DNA of 64,000 bases from Clostridiales bacterium (GCA_017620475.1 JAFZQI010000044.1:1-64000); one strand, 5' to 3'. Numbered from the stretch's first letter, positions 35,567-45,663 are shown. Notes: generated from the sequence alone by a model not told the origin. A program made the numbers and translations.

Positions 35567-36862
35567 TCATTTCCTTATCAGCAGAAAACCATGATTGTCG
35601 CTAAACAGGACCATTTTCTCCGCATCTTCCGACATACAGTAAACCATCCAAGAGACATCATACTCCAGGTCAACATCTGCATATCCTTCCGGATCGGGGA
35701 TCGTATTCCAATTGTAGAGAAACTCCCACGATCTTGTTTCGGCCTCAAGGCGCCATACTCCGTCGTAGTCATACATGATCACTGAATCAGCGAATTGCTT
35801 GAATACTCTGCTGTATGTCTCATCACATGTATCATTCACATCGAAATCGCCGACCTGATTTCCCGCCTCATCATATTCCGCATATGCATCAGTTTTTCTA
35901 TCTTCCCGGTGATAGAACACTCTCGGATGATTATCTAAAACAAGCCAGTTGCCCGAGCCGCAGCGATCGTCAAGTTCCACGTCATATAGCTGGTTTCCAT
36001 CCAAGTCATAGCATGCCAGAGTATAGTAGCCAAGCCCTTTTTCCACATAATCACGAAGATAGATCCGCCCTTGCGAGCAGCACATCATTCTCGGGCCGCC
36101 CCAGGAATCGCTCTGCACCATAAACAGTTCTTTTGCCGTATAATCATCTGCACTAATTTCATAGTAAATATAATACGTTTCGTCTGTTTGTTCATGTTTG
36201 TAATACTCAGACACAACTACCGTGTTTGAGCCGGTGATCATAAATTCTCTGAATTGAACAGGAAGCGGACTTGCTCCCAGTATAGTTCCCTCATAATCTT
36301 TTTTCAGCACATACATTCCGGTGGGGTCATAATCATAGCCATTTCCCAAAAGATTTACCGCCGTCTCCAGGAAATAGCATACGTACTCGTCGAAAAGCGC
36401 TATACCGACAAGCCTTATTTCCCCATCCGTTTTTACTTCAATTGCAGAATGAAGTTCAGAGGCCAGGATTTCATTGAATGTCCATAACTCCCATTCTTCT
36501 CTAATCTCATATTCAGAAACAGCAGATTTGTCCTGCTTTTGGAAAACGACTCCGTATTCATCTCTTGGATCTTCTATCGGCACCAGCGCAGCGGTCGTTT
36601 CACTTGTTGATAAAGAGGTATTCAAGTCCGTGATCTTCTCACTCGTCGTTGTAGAGATAGCCGAGTGCGTGATGATCGTATTCTCGGAAACATCTATGAT
36701 GAAATCACGCAAACTACTCGTTTCTTCATCGCTCGATGATTCGGTATCTGTTGACACGCTTGACGAGTCTGTCTCAGATCGGCGAACAGAAACACCGCAT
36801 CCATTCGCGGACGCTGCCATGAACGACAAGATAACGATGACGGTGATAATTCTTCGTTTCAT
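35567..36862 (-). CDS. Large lipoprotein of unknown function
   Basis: 431 aa from the ATG at 36862 (GGAG 12 nt upstream). The signal peptide ends in AASANGC, a lipobox. A Ser/Thr/Glu/Asp-rich stalk of about 70 residues follows. The remainder is beta-rich with regularly spaced blocks ending in Tyr/Asp-Gly (VLKKDYEGTILG, CYDLDGNQLYDVELD, AEYDEAGNQVGDFDVND, MYDYDGVWRLEAE), suggesting a beta-propeller with about five or six blades. I recognise no enzyme motif. It is transcribed away from rpsU on the same strand; its partner is not clear. Confidence 0.7.
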   Translation of the reverse strand: MKRRIITVIVILSFMAASANGCGVSVRRSETDSSSVSTDTESSSDEETSSLRDFIIDVSENTIITHSAISTTTSEKITDLNTSLSTSETTAALVPIEDPRDEYGVVFQKQDKSAVSEYEIREEWELWTFNEILASELHSAIEVKTDGEIRLVGIALFDEYVCYFLETAVNLLGNGYDYDPTGMYVLKKDYEGTILGASPLPVQFREFMITGSNTVVVSEYYKHEQTDETYYIYYEISADDYTAKELFMVQSDSWGGPRMMCCSQGRIYLRDYVEKGLGYYTLACYDLDGNQLYDVELDDRCGSGNWLVLDNHPRVFYHREDRKTDAYAEYDEAGNQVGDFDVNDTCDETYSRVFKQFADSVIMYDYDGVWRLEAETRSWEFLYNWNTIPDPEGYADVDLEYDVSWMVYCMSEDAEKMVLFSDNHGFLLIRK

Positions 36863-36950
36863 TGCTTCGCGCTCCGGTTCACTCGGAAGATGACTCTTTA
36901 CCTGCAATCACACCTCATATCTCATCACGCTTATGTTCATATTATAGCTC

Positions 36951-38072
36951 TCAGAGCTTGCCGATGGTCTCGGTCACTTTGAGAAGATCTTCCCGGATGG
37001 AGATGTGCTGCGGACACTGTTCCTCGCAGGCGCCGCACTGCAGGCAGTTAGCAGGTTTTTCCTCATCCTTGAGCATGCTCCACTCCCACTTTGTGTGCCC
37101 GACATTTCCGTACTTTCCGAACTCGTTCCAGATGCGGAAAGATTTCGGTATGTCGACGCCGCCCGGACACGGCATGCAGTAGCGGCAGCCGGTGCAGCGG
37201 TTGAAAACTCTTGCGTCGAGGGCTTCACGCAAATGATCCATACCGGTGAGTTCTTCTTCCGTCATCGGAACATAATTGTTGAAGGTATTGAGATTATCTT
37301 CCAGCTGGTCCTCCGCGGACATACCGCTCAAGATGACCTTCACGCCTTCAAAAGATGCTACGAAGCGCAGTGCCCACGAGGCCTTGGACTTGCCGGGACG
37401 GAGCCCGTTGAGTTCGTCAAGAAGATCGTCCGGATACATACAGAGAGATCCGCCGCGGATCGGCTCCATAACGATGACCGGGATACCCAGAGACTCCGCC
37501 AGGAGAAGACCCTTCGTGCCCGCCTGATTCTCCACATCCATGAAGTTGAACTGGATCTGGCAGGCATCCCACGGATACGCCTTGATCCACTTCTCGAAGA
37601 CCGGATAGTCGTCGTGGAACGAGAATCCGACGTTCTTGATCTTCCCCTGCTTTTTAAGGTCGAACATGAAGTCGATGACCCCCGCCTTCTCCATCTCGAC
37701 GAAACGGTTCTCGTCCATAGCATGCAGAAGATACAGATCGAGGTAGTCCTGCTGGAGCTTTTCAAGCTGCTTAGCAAACATTTTCTCGGCGTCTTCACGA
37801 GTCTTGATCTCCCACACCGGGAGCTTGGTGGTCAGGAAATACGAGTCCCGCGGAAGCTCCTTGAGGATCTCGCCGACGACGATCTCCGACTCTCCTCCGT
37901 GGTACGGATAGGCAGTGTCGTAGTAGTTCACACCCATTTCGTGCGCACGGAGAAGCATCGCCCGTGCACGTTCCTTATCGATCTTTCCACCCTCTGTCGT
38001 CGGAAAACGCATGCATCCGAATCCCAAGAGGGACACCGGCTTATCGAAACCATTCATCGTTCTGGTATACAT
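36951..38072 (-). CDS. Aldo/keto reductase with C-terminal 2x[4Fe-4S] domain
   Basis: 373 aa from the ATG at 38072 (GGGAGG 11 nt upstream). The N-terminal TIM barrel has GFGCMRFP, NYYDTAYPYHGGESE (catalytic Asp and Tyr), LTTKLP (Lys) and YLLHAMD (His). The C-terminal 90 residues carry two ferredoxin-like cysteine groups, CTGCRYCMPCPGGVDIP and CLQCGACEEQCPQHISI. This fusion is common in anaerobes and probably couples carbonyl reduction to ferredoxin-type electron carriers rather than NADPH alone. The substrate is unknown. It is a single gene. Confidence 0.93.
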   Translation of the reverse strand: MYTRTMNGFDKPVSLLGFGCMRFPTTEGGKIDKERARAMLLRAHEMGVNYYDTAYPYHGGESEIVVGEILKELPRDSYFLTTKLPVWEIKTREDAEKMFAKQLEKLQQDYLDLYLLHAMDENRFVEMEKAGVIDFMFDLKKQGKIKNVGFSFHDDYPVFEKWIKAYPWDACQIQFNFMDVENQAGTKGLLLAESLGIPVIVMEPIRGGSLCMYPDDLLDELNGLRPGKSKASWALRFVASFEGVKVILSGMSAEDQLEDNLNTFNNYVPMTEEELTGMDHLREALDARVFNRCTGCRYCMPCPGGVDIPKSFRIWNEFGKYGNVGHTKWEWSMLKDEEKPANCLQCGACEEQCPQHISIREDLLKVTETIGKL

Positions 38073-38266
38073 AGATCTTACCTCCCACAATGCATCAACA
38101 GGACTACATCCCGATCCACTTAATGGACCACATAACTGACCCATCCATTACTCTCATTGTATCGGATAGCCCGGGCAAAAAATACCAATAATCTACCGCA
38201 AAACTATAACCATTTGCCCAAGGAAAGCAGTTTGAAAGAGGAAACGAACGACCTTGCGGGAAAGGC

Positions 38267-39988
38267 TCAGTACTTCACCTGATTTCTTCCGCCTTCCTTT
38301 GCGTCGTATAGTTTCTTGTCCGCTTCACTGATATTATCCTCGATCGACATGTTCGGATCGAACTGGCGGCAACCGAAGCTTACGGTACAATGCAGGATCT
38401 TTCCATCTGCCGGGAAATCGGTATGCATCACGGCCTGACGGATCGCTTCCGCTTTCCGGGCACATTCCTCCAGAGGCGTATCCACCATGATCATGATAAA
38501 TTCCTCGCCGCCCCAGCGGTACGCGCAGTCTTTGTCCGAGCAGGAAGAACTCAGGATCCCCGCCATGAAGGACAGCACATCATCACCGGCGTTATGTCCG
38601 TAGGTATCATTGACGTTCTTGAATTTGTCGATATCGCAGATAAACATGCTCATGGGCTTGTCGCATCCGGCTTCCATGTATGCGCTGTATTTTCTTGCAA
38701 AATCACTGTAGAATCCCATGCGGTTTTTGATCTTCGTCAGTTTATCGTGATAAGCCTCTTCCAGGAACGTCTCGGATTCGAGTGCGATTCCGCAGACCAG
38801 AGCCGCCAGGGACAGCCGGCGTACATCTTCTTTCTCGTCGAAGCCTTCCGTCCCGCCGATCTTGTTGATCAGCTGGTAGGCGCCAATCGCCTCGCCGTTG
38901 ATATCCGATACCGGAAGCACCATCACGTGGCGGGTCAGGTATCCGGTCTTCTTATCCACCTCCGGATTAAAGTCCGGATCGTTATACGGGTCATTGGTGA
39001 CTACTACGCGCTTTTCCTTGATGGCTTTTCCCACAAGACCCGCATCATCCGGGACCTCGATCTTCTCTACGCCGGTTGCCGAAGTGGTCCAAAGGGTCTT
39101 CTTTCTCTTATCCCATTTCCAGAAAGACGCACGATCCGCACCCACCAGTGCTTTTCCAAGTTCCGTAAGATACATAAAGAGCATCTGGTGGTCTTTTTTC
39201 TTGCCCGAACACATATCCGAATACAGCTGTTCGCTGATATCGAAGACCTCTTTGATCGTTCCGTCGCCGGACCCAGAAGCGGATTCATCTTTTCTTTCAA
39301 ACATCAGCGGAGCCGGGCGGGCCCGGGTATTACTAAGTGTTTTCAGGACACGCTCCTCGTCATCCATATGCATCAGAAAGACCGTCACGCCCTGATTCTC
39401 CAGATCGCGGATCGTCTCTTTGATCTCCTCGGCGCAAAGGTGCACACCGGTCTTAAAAGAAGAAACCTCGGTGTAAAGGATCGTACCCGAATTCAGCCAG
39501 GGAATAAAAGGTTCAAGTGTATTGGTATCGCCGGTATAGACCACCGTCTTTCCATCGATCCGAAGGACATATCCGAAGCAGCGGTTCTGAAGTGACGGGG
39601 TGTGGGAGGTGGGCACGACCTCAAGAAGCCACGGCTCCTTGATTTCAGATGCGGTCGTGATCTCATAAGTGCCTTGCCGGACACCCTCCAGTTTCTCCAG
39701 AAGGAAGATCAGCCCGTCCCGGACTTCTTCGTTCGGCGCCACTACGATCACCGGAACATTACCCACATAATACTCATAGTGAAGAAGTGTTCCCAGACCG
39801 CTGATATGGTCTCCATGGGTATGTGTGATCAGGACATACAGTTTACTGGCATTACGCATGTCCATCCTCTTCAGTTTCGGGAATGCGGACATCGAGCAGT
39901 CCAGAAGGATCATGTCCCCGCCGGACGCAAAAAACGCGCAATTATGTTCATCCGAAAACGCCGATCCTCTTCCTAGAAATGACAACAT
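38267..39988 (-). CDS. MBL-fold / GAF / GGDEF fusion protein
   Basis: 573 aa from the ATG at 39988, 8 nt after AAAGGG; an in-frame GTG at 39997 overlaps the cyclase stop. Residues 1-240 are a metallo-beta-lactamase domain with HTHGDHISGLG and other His/Asp ligands (PTSHTPS, VYTGDTN, HMDDE), closest in layout to RNase Z/class II cyclic-nucleotide phosphodiesterase folds. Residues 250-400 are a GAF domain (RASFWKWDKR, AGLVGKAIKEKR, PVSDINGEAIGAYQLINK). The GGDEF domain (KFKNVNDTYGHNAGDDVL, then RWGGEEF) should make c-di-GMP. Translated right after the CHASE2 cyclase. Confidence 0.9.
   Translation of the reverse strand: MLSFLGRGSAFSDEHNCAFFASGGDMILLDCSMSAFPKLKRMDMRNASKLYVLITHTHGDHISGLGTLLHYEYYVGNVPVIVVAPNEEVRDGLIFLLEKLEGVRQGTYEITTASEIKEPWLLEVVPTSHTPSLQNRCFGYVLRIDGKTVVYTGDTNTLEPFIPWLNSGTILYTEVSSFKTGVHLCAEEIKETIRDLENQGVTVFLMHMDDEERVLKTLSNTRARPAPLMFERKDESASGSGDGTIKEVFDISEQLYSDMCSGKKKDHQMLFMYLTELGKALVGADRASFWKWDKRKKTLWTTSATGVEKIEVPDDAGLVGKAIKEKRVVVTNDPYNDPDFNPEVDKKTGYLTRHVMVLPVSDINGEAIGAYQLINKIGGTEGFDEKEDVRRLSLAALVCGIALESETFLEEAYHDKLTKIKNRMGFYSDFARKYSAYMEAGCDKPMSMFICDIDKFKNVNDTYGHNAGDDVLSFMAGILSSSCSDKDCAYRWGGEEFIMIMVDTPLEECARKAEAIRQAVMHTDFPADGKILHCTVSFGCRQFDPNMSIEDNISEADKKLYDAKEGGRNQVKY
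39146..39155 (-). repeat. AAAAGCACTG word in the MBL-GAF-GGDEF gene
   Basis: Exact decamer on the sense strand, read as Lys-Ala-Leu. Confidence 0.6.
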
Positions 39989-39993
39989 ACCAT

Positions 39994-41790
39994 TCACCCT
40001 TTCAGGGACTTGAGGATCAAGACCTCGAAGCCCTCTGCCTTTCCTTTGAGTTTGATTTTATCTCCCAGAGACTCCACTTCCGCGGCGTCTCCCAATTTCT
40101 CTGCTACCGCCCGGCTGATATATACCGTTCCTCCCGGCGCCGTAGATTCAAGTCTTGACGCCGTATTGACCGTATCCCCTACCGCCGTATAGTCCATGTG
40201 CTTGTCCGATCCCATGTTGCCGACGACCGCCGGGCCGAAATGCAGTCCGACGCCGACATGAAGTTCCTCGCCGATCTCCTCCTTAAGCGCCGCAGAAAGT
40301 TTCTCTGCGCCTTCCAAGATATCCAGCGCCGCTTTCGCCGCAAGATACACCGCATTTTCCTGCGGCAGCGGAGCGCCCCAGAACGCCATCGCCGCATCTC
40401 CGATAAACTTATCCAGTGTACCTTCATTCTTTTCGATGCAGTCACTGGTCATCACGAGATACCTGTTCAATATCGAGACGATCTCATGCGGGGTCCTCTT
40501 CTCCGACATCGTCGTAAATCCTCTTACATCCACGAAAAGCACTGCGATCTCGCAAAGTTTCCCTCCGAGTCCCAGGCTCTCTGTCCCTTCACGCAGGAGT
40601 TCCTTGACGATATTGGGAGATACATAGCGCTCCAGCGTGCTGGTCGCATAGTGCCGCTGCCGGCTCACGCGGATATAGTGAAGGATAACCGCCACCACCA
40701 GGATCGCGCCCATGGAGACCGACCCCCACAAAGGATGGCAGACATAACCGCGGTCATATAGCAGCATACATATCGGAATATTCGCGATCCCCGGTACGAC
40801 GCAGAAGAAAAGGGCATACCAGAAGTTCGTATGGAAAACCGCCATCAGCACAATAAAACTCAATGTGAAAAGCACCAGGATCTGCGGCACATCGGAAACC
40901 TCTTCCTTGTAATACCCGTCAATAAGATTCTGGATCAGGTTCGCCTGGATCTCGATTCCGTACATCTGGTTATTCCGGTCGGCGGCAGTAACGTAATGGT
41001 CGCGGAGGCCTAAGGAACGGGGCCCGATCAGAACGATCTTGCCGGCATAGCAATCGGCGGGGATATTCCCCTTGATTAGGTCCAGCAGGGATTTTTCCGT
41101 AAAGTAATTGCCGGGTTTCGTGCAGAATGGGATATAGTACTGGCCATGGCTGTTGACCGGCGGACGGGATATTTCGAATCCCCGGGTCCTGGCAAAGGCG
41201 CAGGCCGTCAGATATGGAAGCGAATAGATGGTCGAGTTCCCGTCGGAAGGCAGATACAAAGAGGCATGGCGCATGACGCCATCGATATCGTACATCATCT
41301 GAATATGTCCGGATATGGTTTCCTTGCGAAGAAGATCGTAAGGCGGCCGGTAATCCACTTCACTATAGGCGCTGATCGGAATTCCGTCCCGGTCGAAAGA
41401 CTGAACACCTCCGATATCCGTAAGGCCTGCCGTGATGACATTGAGTTTTGATGCGGCGGAAGCGAGCGCTTCATCCAGATCCTGATCGGATTTTTCAACA
41501 AGGAGCGCATCGATGGCCACTACGGCCGGAAGCTGATCAGGATCGGAAGCTAAGGCTTCCAGTGCACCTGTCATGATGCTTCTGTCCCATGTACTGTATA
41601 CACCGTATTCTGCCTGGGAACGGTCATCGATACTGATTATGACGATGTCATTGGGAATTCTGCGGGGGTTCTGATAAAGTGCGTCCTGGCACCTTCTATC
41701 GAGTTTCTGAAGGAGGACCGAACCGCAGAAAATCGAGATCAGGGCAGCCCCGATCAACGAACATACTATAAACATCTGCAGTTTCTTCAT
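39994..41790 (-). CDS. CHASE2-domain class III adenylate cyclase (first copy)
   Basis: 598 aa from the ATG at 41790, 9 nt after GAGG; an ATG 15 nt earlier is possible. One N-terminal membrane segment, an extracellular CHASE2 domain (residues 25-300: DIVIISIDDRSQAEYGVYSTWDR), three more membrane segments, then a class III cyclase from about residue 400. Metal aspartates lie in VLFVDVRGFTTMSE and KFIGDAAMAFWGAP. The adenine-selecting Lys is in GTLDKFIGD, its Asp in MDYTAVGD, and the transition-state Asn and Arg in TVNTASRLE. The product should be cAMP. Its stop is 5 nt before the MBL-GAF-GGDEF start, so the two are cotranslated. A paralogue lies at 60665. Confidence 0.93.
   Translation of the reverse strand: MKKLQMFIVCSLIGAALISIFCGSVLLQKLDRRCQDALYQNPRRIPNDIVIISIDDRSQAEYGVYSTWDRSIMTGALEALASDPDQLPAVVAIDALLVEKSDQDLDEALASAASKLNVITAGLTDIGGVQSFDRDGIPISAYSEVDYRPPYDLLRKETISGHIQMMYDIDGVMRHASLYLPSDGNSTIYSLPYLTACAFARTRGFEISRPPVNSHGQYYIPFCTKPGNYFTEKSLLDLIKGNIPADCYAGKIVLIGPRSLGLRDHYVTAADRNNQMYGIEIQANLIQNLIDGYYKEEVSDVPQILVLFTLSFIVLMAVFHTNFWYALFFCVVPGIANIPICMLLYDRGYVCHPLWGSVSMGAILVVAVILHYIRVSRQRHYATSTLERYVSPNIVKELLREGTESLGLGGKLCEIAVLFVDVRGFTTMSEKRTPHEIVSILNRYLVMTSDCIEKNEGTLDKFIGDAAMAFWGAPLPQENAVYLAAKAALDILEGAEKLSAALKEEIGEELHVGVGLHFGPAVVGNMGSDKHMDYTAVGDTVNTASRLESTAPGGTVYISRAVAEKLGDAAEVESLGDKIKLKGKAEGFEVLILKSLKG
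40535..40544 (+). repeat. AAAAGCACTG word in the first CHASE2 cyclase gene
   Basis: Exact decamer opposite the coding strand, in the conserved Val-Leu-Phe-Val-Asp catalytic motif. The paralogue at 60665 has AAAAGAACTG at the equivalent place. Confidence 0.6.
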
Positions 41791-41864
41791 ATCGGTCTGC
41801 CTCATTCCGGATTGAATACAATTTCATTCTACCACCCGAGCAAATGCCCTTCAAGCAAGAGGAA

Positions 41865-41894
41865 GCCGGCGAACACGTTCAACGCGCCGCCGGC
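41865..41894 (-). terminator. Terminator of the ABC exporter genes
   Basis: Minus strand GCCGGCG and CGCCGGC form a perfect 7-bp G+C stem with a 16-nt loop, followed by a pyrimidine-rich TTCCTCTT. The U-run is imperfect. Confidence 0.5.
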
Positions 41895-41932
41895 CCTGTT
41901 ATCCGCTATTCGAATCCCGTAGACTTTAGGCG

Positions 41933-43795
41933 TTACACTTCGATGTATGCTCCGGCCTGTGCCTTCCACATCCCGGCATATTTCCCGCCGCGGGCAAGAA
42001 GTGATTCATGTGTCCCCTCTTCCACGATACGGCCCTCTTCCAGCATGAAGATCCGATCCGCAAGTCTCGTCGTAGACAGACGGTGGGAGATAAAGATCAC
42101 GGTCTTATCCTTCGTTGCCGAGAGCATCGCATGGTTCAGCTGATACTCCGCGATCGGGTCGAGCGCCGAAGACGGCTCGTCGAGGATCATGAGCGAGGCA
42201 TTCTCATAGAAAACACGTGAGATGGCCAGTTTCTGGCTTTCACCGCCGGACAGATCCACGCCCTGTTCGGAGAATTCGTGAGTCAGCGGGGTATCCAGCT
42301 TCATCGGCAGCGACTCGATCTTCTTCAGAAGTCCGCTATCCGAGAGGGCCTCAAGTACCCGCTCATCGTTATCTTTATCCGATGATTTCGGATCCTCCAC
42401 GTTGAGAATGACATTCTCTTTAACGGTTCCCGCAAAGATCTCGAAGTCCTGGAATACCGTACCGATCGAGCGGCGGTACGCCTTCAGATCATACTTTCTC
42501 ACATCTTCGCCATCGGCCAGGATCCGCCCTGAACTCGGGTCATAAAGGCGCATCAGAAGTTTGACCAGTGTCGTCTTGCCGGCTCCGTTATAGCCGACCA
42601 GTGCGATCTTCTCACCCGGCTTTACCGACAGAGCGATGTCTGACAGCACTTCGGGAAGATCCTTCTTATACGAGAACGAAACACCCTCCACAGACAGTTC
42701 TTTTGCCGAGGAAGAAGGCTCAAGGGACCCTTCCGAAACGACCTGCGGTTCGTAGTCGAGGAAGTCTCTGATCTTCTGCACATAAAGGCTCGTCTCACAC
42801 GCCTTCGGATAGGTCTCGGTGAAGATCCGCATGCTGTTCTTGAGTTCGCCGAACCAGTGGTAGAGCATGACCATCGTCGACATCGACAGGAGATGCTTCA
42901 CCAAAGTTTTGAACACAAGGTAGCTCATGTAGAAGCCGTCACTGACGAGATCCGAGAAGATATACCCTTTGAGGAAAGACGTGATGAATTTCTTCTTCGC
43001 CAGGGATTTCTCCGCCTCGTAAACTTCCTTATTGGCCTCTTCGAAACGCTCTTCGAGCACGTCTGTTACCTGGGGGTCAAGCCGGATCTCCTTGGCATAA
43101 TCCGGCAGATAGAATACGCGCTTTACGTACTCGCGCTTTCTCTCGTGGGGGTTACGCAGAAGACGGATCTTGAAGGCATATTTGTTGTAAAGCTGATGCA
43201 TCAGGTAGGTGGCCACGAAGGAGATCGCCACGAAGATGACCGAGAGTCCGTCCTTGATCAGAAAGTAGGCGCCGGTCGAAACGAAGACGGTAATACCGTT
43301 TAAGACCTTGATGAGGAAATCCATGGTGCGGTCGATCTGCTTGTCGACTTCGGAGATCGCCAGGACCTGGCTGTTATAGAATTCCGGATCGTCGTAGCAC
43401 GAAAGGTCCACAGAACGGGCCTTCTCGTAAAGGACCAGCTTGATCTTTTCCCGAACCTTCGGCCGTTCTTTCTCCATCATGTAATCGCCGGCAAATACGG
43501 TAAAGATCATGCCGAGCGTGATCAGGGCGGCGATCAGGATGATCATTGCCCGGACTCTTTCGAAGGAGTAGCCGAATTCCGCCGCCTCGAGGACGAAGCC
43601 GATGAGAAAGAGGTGTTCGATAAAGATGCTCAGCTGCCCGCGGATCGCGTCGAGCGCCGGGAAGATGATAAACTTCGGAGATCCTGCGAACATCATCTTT
43701 ATGAAGAAGATGTTATTCCTGATGACCAGAGAAGCCGGCTGCTTCAGCTTATCGTCTTTTTTCTTTTCGCCGGATACATTTCCATTCTTGCTCAC
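41933..43795 (-). CDS. ABC exporter half-transporter, second of the pair
   Basis: 620 aa from a GTG at 43795 whose GTGA overlaps the first half's stop; GAGGAGGTGATC is a strong ribosome-binding site. About six membrane segments fill residues 25-330, followed by an ATPase domain: Walker A GYNGAGKTTL, Q-loop FQDFEIF, signature LSGGESQKLAISR, Walker B LMILDEPSSALDP and the H-loop ISHRLS. All catalytic residues are present. It belongs to the type IV (MsbA/McjD-like) exporters, and with its neighbour probably forms a heterodimer. The substrate (drug, lipid or peptide) is not shown; no protease domain or precursor gene is adjacent. Confidence 0.92.
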   Translation of the reverse strand: MSKNGNVSGEKKKDDKLKQPASLVIRNNIFFIKMMFAGSPKFIIFPALDAIRGQLSIFIEHLFLIGFVLEAAEFGYSFERVRAMIILIAALITLGMIFTVFAGDYMMEKERPKVREKIKLVLYEKARSVDLSCYDDPEFYNSQVLAISEVDKQIDRTMDFLIKVLNGITVFVSTGAYFLIKDGLSVIFVAISFVATYLMHQLYNKYAFKIRLLRNPHERKREYVKRVFYLPDYAKEIRLDPQVTDVLEERFEEANKEVYEAEKSLAKKKFITSFLKGYIFSDLVSDGFYMSYLVFKTLVKHLLSMSTMVMLYHWFGELKNSMRIFTETYPKACETSLYVQKIRDFLDYEPQVVSEGSLEPSSSAKELSVEGVSFSYKKDLPEVLSDIALSVKPGEKIALVGYNGAGKTTLVKLLMRLYDPSSGRILADGEDVRKYDLKAYRRSIGTVFQDFEIFAGTVKENVILNVEDPKSSDKDNDERVLEALSDSGLLKKIESLPMKLDTPLTHEFSEQGVDLSGGESQKLAISRVFYENASLMILDEPSSALDPIAEYQLNHAMLSATKDKTVIFISHRLSTTRLADRIFMLEEGRIVEEGTHESLLARGGKYAGMWKAQAGAYIEV

Positions 43796-45663
43796 AGGAT
43801 CACCTCCTCTTCGTTTTCTACGGCCAGATAGTTCATCGCCTGGCGGATGTACATCTTCGCGTATTTTCCACGCGAATCGATAAGTTCCTTATGGCTGCCG
43901 CGCTCGATGATCGTGCCCTTTTCCAGCATGAACACCTTGTCGCAGTTCTTGACGGAGGAAAGGCGGTGGGAGATGAAGATCATCGTATGGTCGCGGCCTT
44001 CCTTCATGATGTTTTTGAAAAGCTCGTACTCCGCAATCGGGTCGAGTGCCGAGCTCGGTTCGTCGAAAATCTTGACCGGCGATTCCTTGGCAAAAGTTCT
44101 GGCCACAGCGAGTTTCTGATGCTGGCCGCCGCTAAAGACTTCACCCTTTTCGTCAAACTCTTTGGTCATGATCGTGTCCGTGCCCTTGGGAAGGGATTGC
44201 ACCTTCTCGAGGATACCGGCGCGTCTCAGTGCACGGTGCACGATCTCGTCTTCATTCTCGTAATGCCGTCCCATCAGGACATTGTCCTTGATGCTCGTGG
44301 CAAAGATCGCGAAGTCCTGGAACGTTGTCGCAAAGAGCCTCCTGTATGCACGAAGGTCATACTCTTTGATATTCCGGCCATTCAGAAGGATCTCGCCGGA
44401 GGACGGGTCGTAGAAACGGAGCAGCAGTTTGATGATCGTTGTTTTGCCGGCGCCGTTATGACCGACCAGAGCAACGATGTCGTTCTTTTCGATCTTGAAG
44501 GAAAGATCGCGGATCGTCTCTTCGTCCTTATATGAGAAGCATACGTCTTTGAACTCCAGGCTCTCGAAACTCTCCGGAATTATCCCGCTCTGATCCTGTG
44601 GGATCTTTTCTTCATATTCGAGGAATCCCCGCAGGTTATTGATGAAGACACCGTTTTTGATCAGTTCCATGAGGTTTTCGAACACACGGATCAGTATCCA
44701 GGACATCGCTACCATAAGGCTCGTCATAATGGCCAGCTGGGCAAGTGTTACCGTGCCGCTTACCCGGTTACGGTAGATGCCGTAAAGAAGCATGCCCTCG
44801 AAGATCACGGTGAAGGTAAATGTGATACGCCAGAAGCTCAGCGAGCAGTTTGCAAACGCGTATTTCTCCGCCGCACTGACATTTCTTTTCGTCGCATCCT
44901 GATACTGTCTTTTCAGAAGGTTAAAGACATTCGACAAGCGAAGTTCCTTGGCACCGTCCGGAAGGTACATCATCCGCCCGACATAGTTGTGCACTTTATT
45001 GTTCGGCACCTGCTCCTGATAGCGCTTGTACTCGTATTTCTGTTTGTAGTTACCGAAGATGAAATTTCCGATAAGCGGCGAGATGATGAACAGCACGGCA
45101 TACCGGTCGATCTGGAACATCAGATAGAAGACCGCACCGAGTGCAAAGGCTCCGAAGATGACTCCGAAGAACGCTTTAACGATTGCCAGGATCTTCTCAT
45201 CCGCCCCGTCCATGGCCATCGTGTACCGGTCGTAGAAATCCGAATCCTCATAGCATCGGAGCTCCACATTCTTTGCCTTTGCGAAAAGCTTCTTGTACAC
45301 GCCGCCGTAGAGCTTGATGGACTCCAGCGGAAAGACCACATTATCCGCATAATGCTTGTATAACTTGACCAGGAAGAAGACACCTGCAGTAATCAGAATG
45401 AAGGTCATTACACTTCGGAATGAAGACTGTGTATCCACAGCTTCGATGATCTTTCTGATGTATACGCCTTCGAAGAATACCCACTCGCCATAACCGAGAA
45501 GCCAGTTCAGAAGGGCACAGATGACCATGGGCCGGCTGTATTCATTTGCGAGTTTCATCGCATAAATATCATTCGCCGCCGTCTGTTTCAGCGTCAGTTT
45601 CTTCTCTTTTTTCTTCTCTTCGGGGTGTGCATTATCCGCACTTCCCACCGTCCCGTTACTCAT
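43792..45663 (-). CDS. ABC exporter half-transporter, first of the pair
   Basis: 623 aa. The N-terminus is a Lys-rich cytoplasmic stretch, then about six membrane segments to residue 340. The ATPase domain has Walker A GHNGAGKTTI, signature FSGGQHQKLAVAR, Walker B VKIFDEPSSALDP and ISHRLS. The D-loop and glutamate are intact, so unlike some heterodimers neither half shows an obviously dead site. It overlaps the second half by 4 nt, and the two share the layout of a duplicated gene. Upstream (about 85 nt) lies the Lgt-like gene on the same strand. Confidence 0.92.
   Translation of the reverse strand: MSNGTVGSADNAHPEEKKKEKKLTLKQTAANDIYAMKLANEYSRPMVICALLNWLLGYGEWVFFEGVYIRKIIEAVDTQSSFRSVMTFILITAGVFFLVKLYKHYADNVVFPLESIKLYGGVYKKLFAKAKNVELRCYEDSDFYDRYTMAMDGADEKILAIVKAFFGVIFGAFALGAVFYLMFQIDRYAVLFIISPLIGNFIFGNYKQKYEYKRYQEQVPNNKVHNYVGRMMYLPDGAKELRLSNVFNLLKRQYQDATKRNVSAAEKYAFANCSLSFWRITFTFTVIFEGMLLYGIYRNRVSGTVTLAQLAIMTSLMVAMSWILIRVFENLMELIKNGVFINNLRGFLEYEEKIPQDQSGIIPESFESLEFKDVCFSYKDEETIRDLSFKIEKNDIVALVGHNGAGKTTIIKLLLRFYDPSSGEILLNGRNIKEYDLRAYRRLFATTFQDFAIFATSIKDNVLMGRHYENEDEIVHRALRRAGILEKVQSLPKGTDTIMTKEFDEKGEVFSGGQHQKLAVARTFAKESPVKIFDEPSSALDPIAEYELFKNIMKEGRDHTMIFISHRLSSVKNCDKVFMLEKGTIIERGSHKELIDSRGKYAKMYIRQAMNYLAVENEEEVIL

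Noticed and set aside
41933..45663. Bacteriocin export locus
   Set aside because: The ABC exporter halves lack a peptidase C39 domain, and no double-glycine precursor or immunity gene lies nearby.
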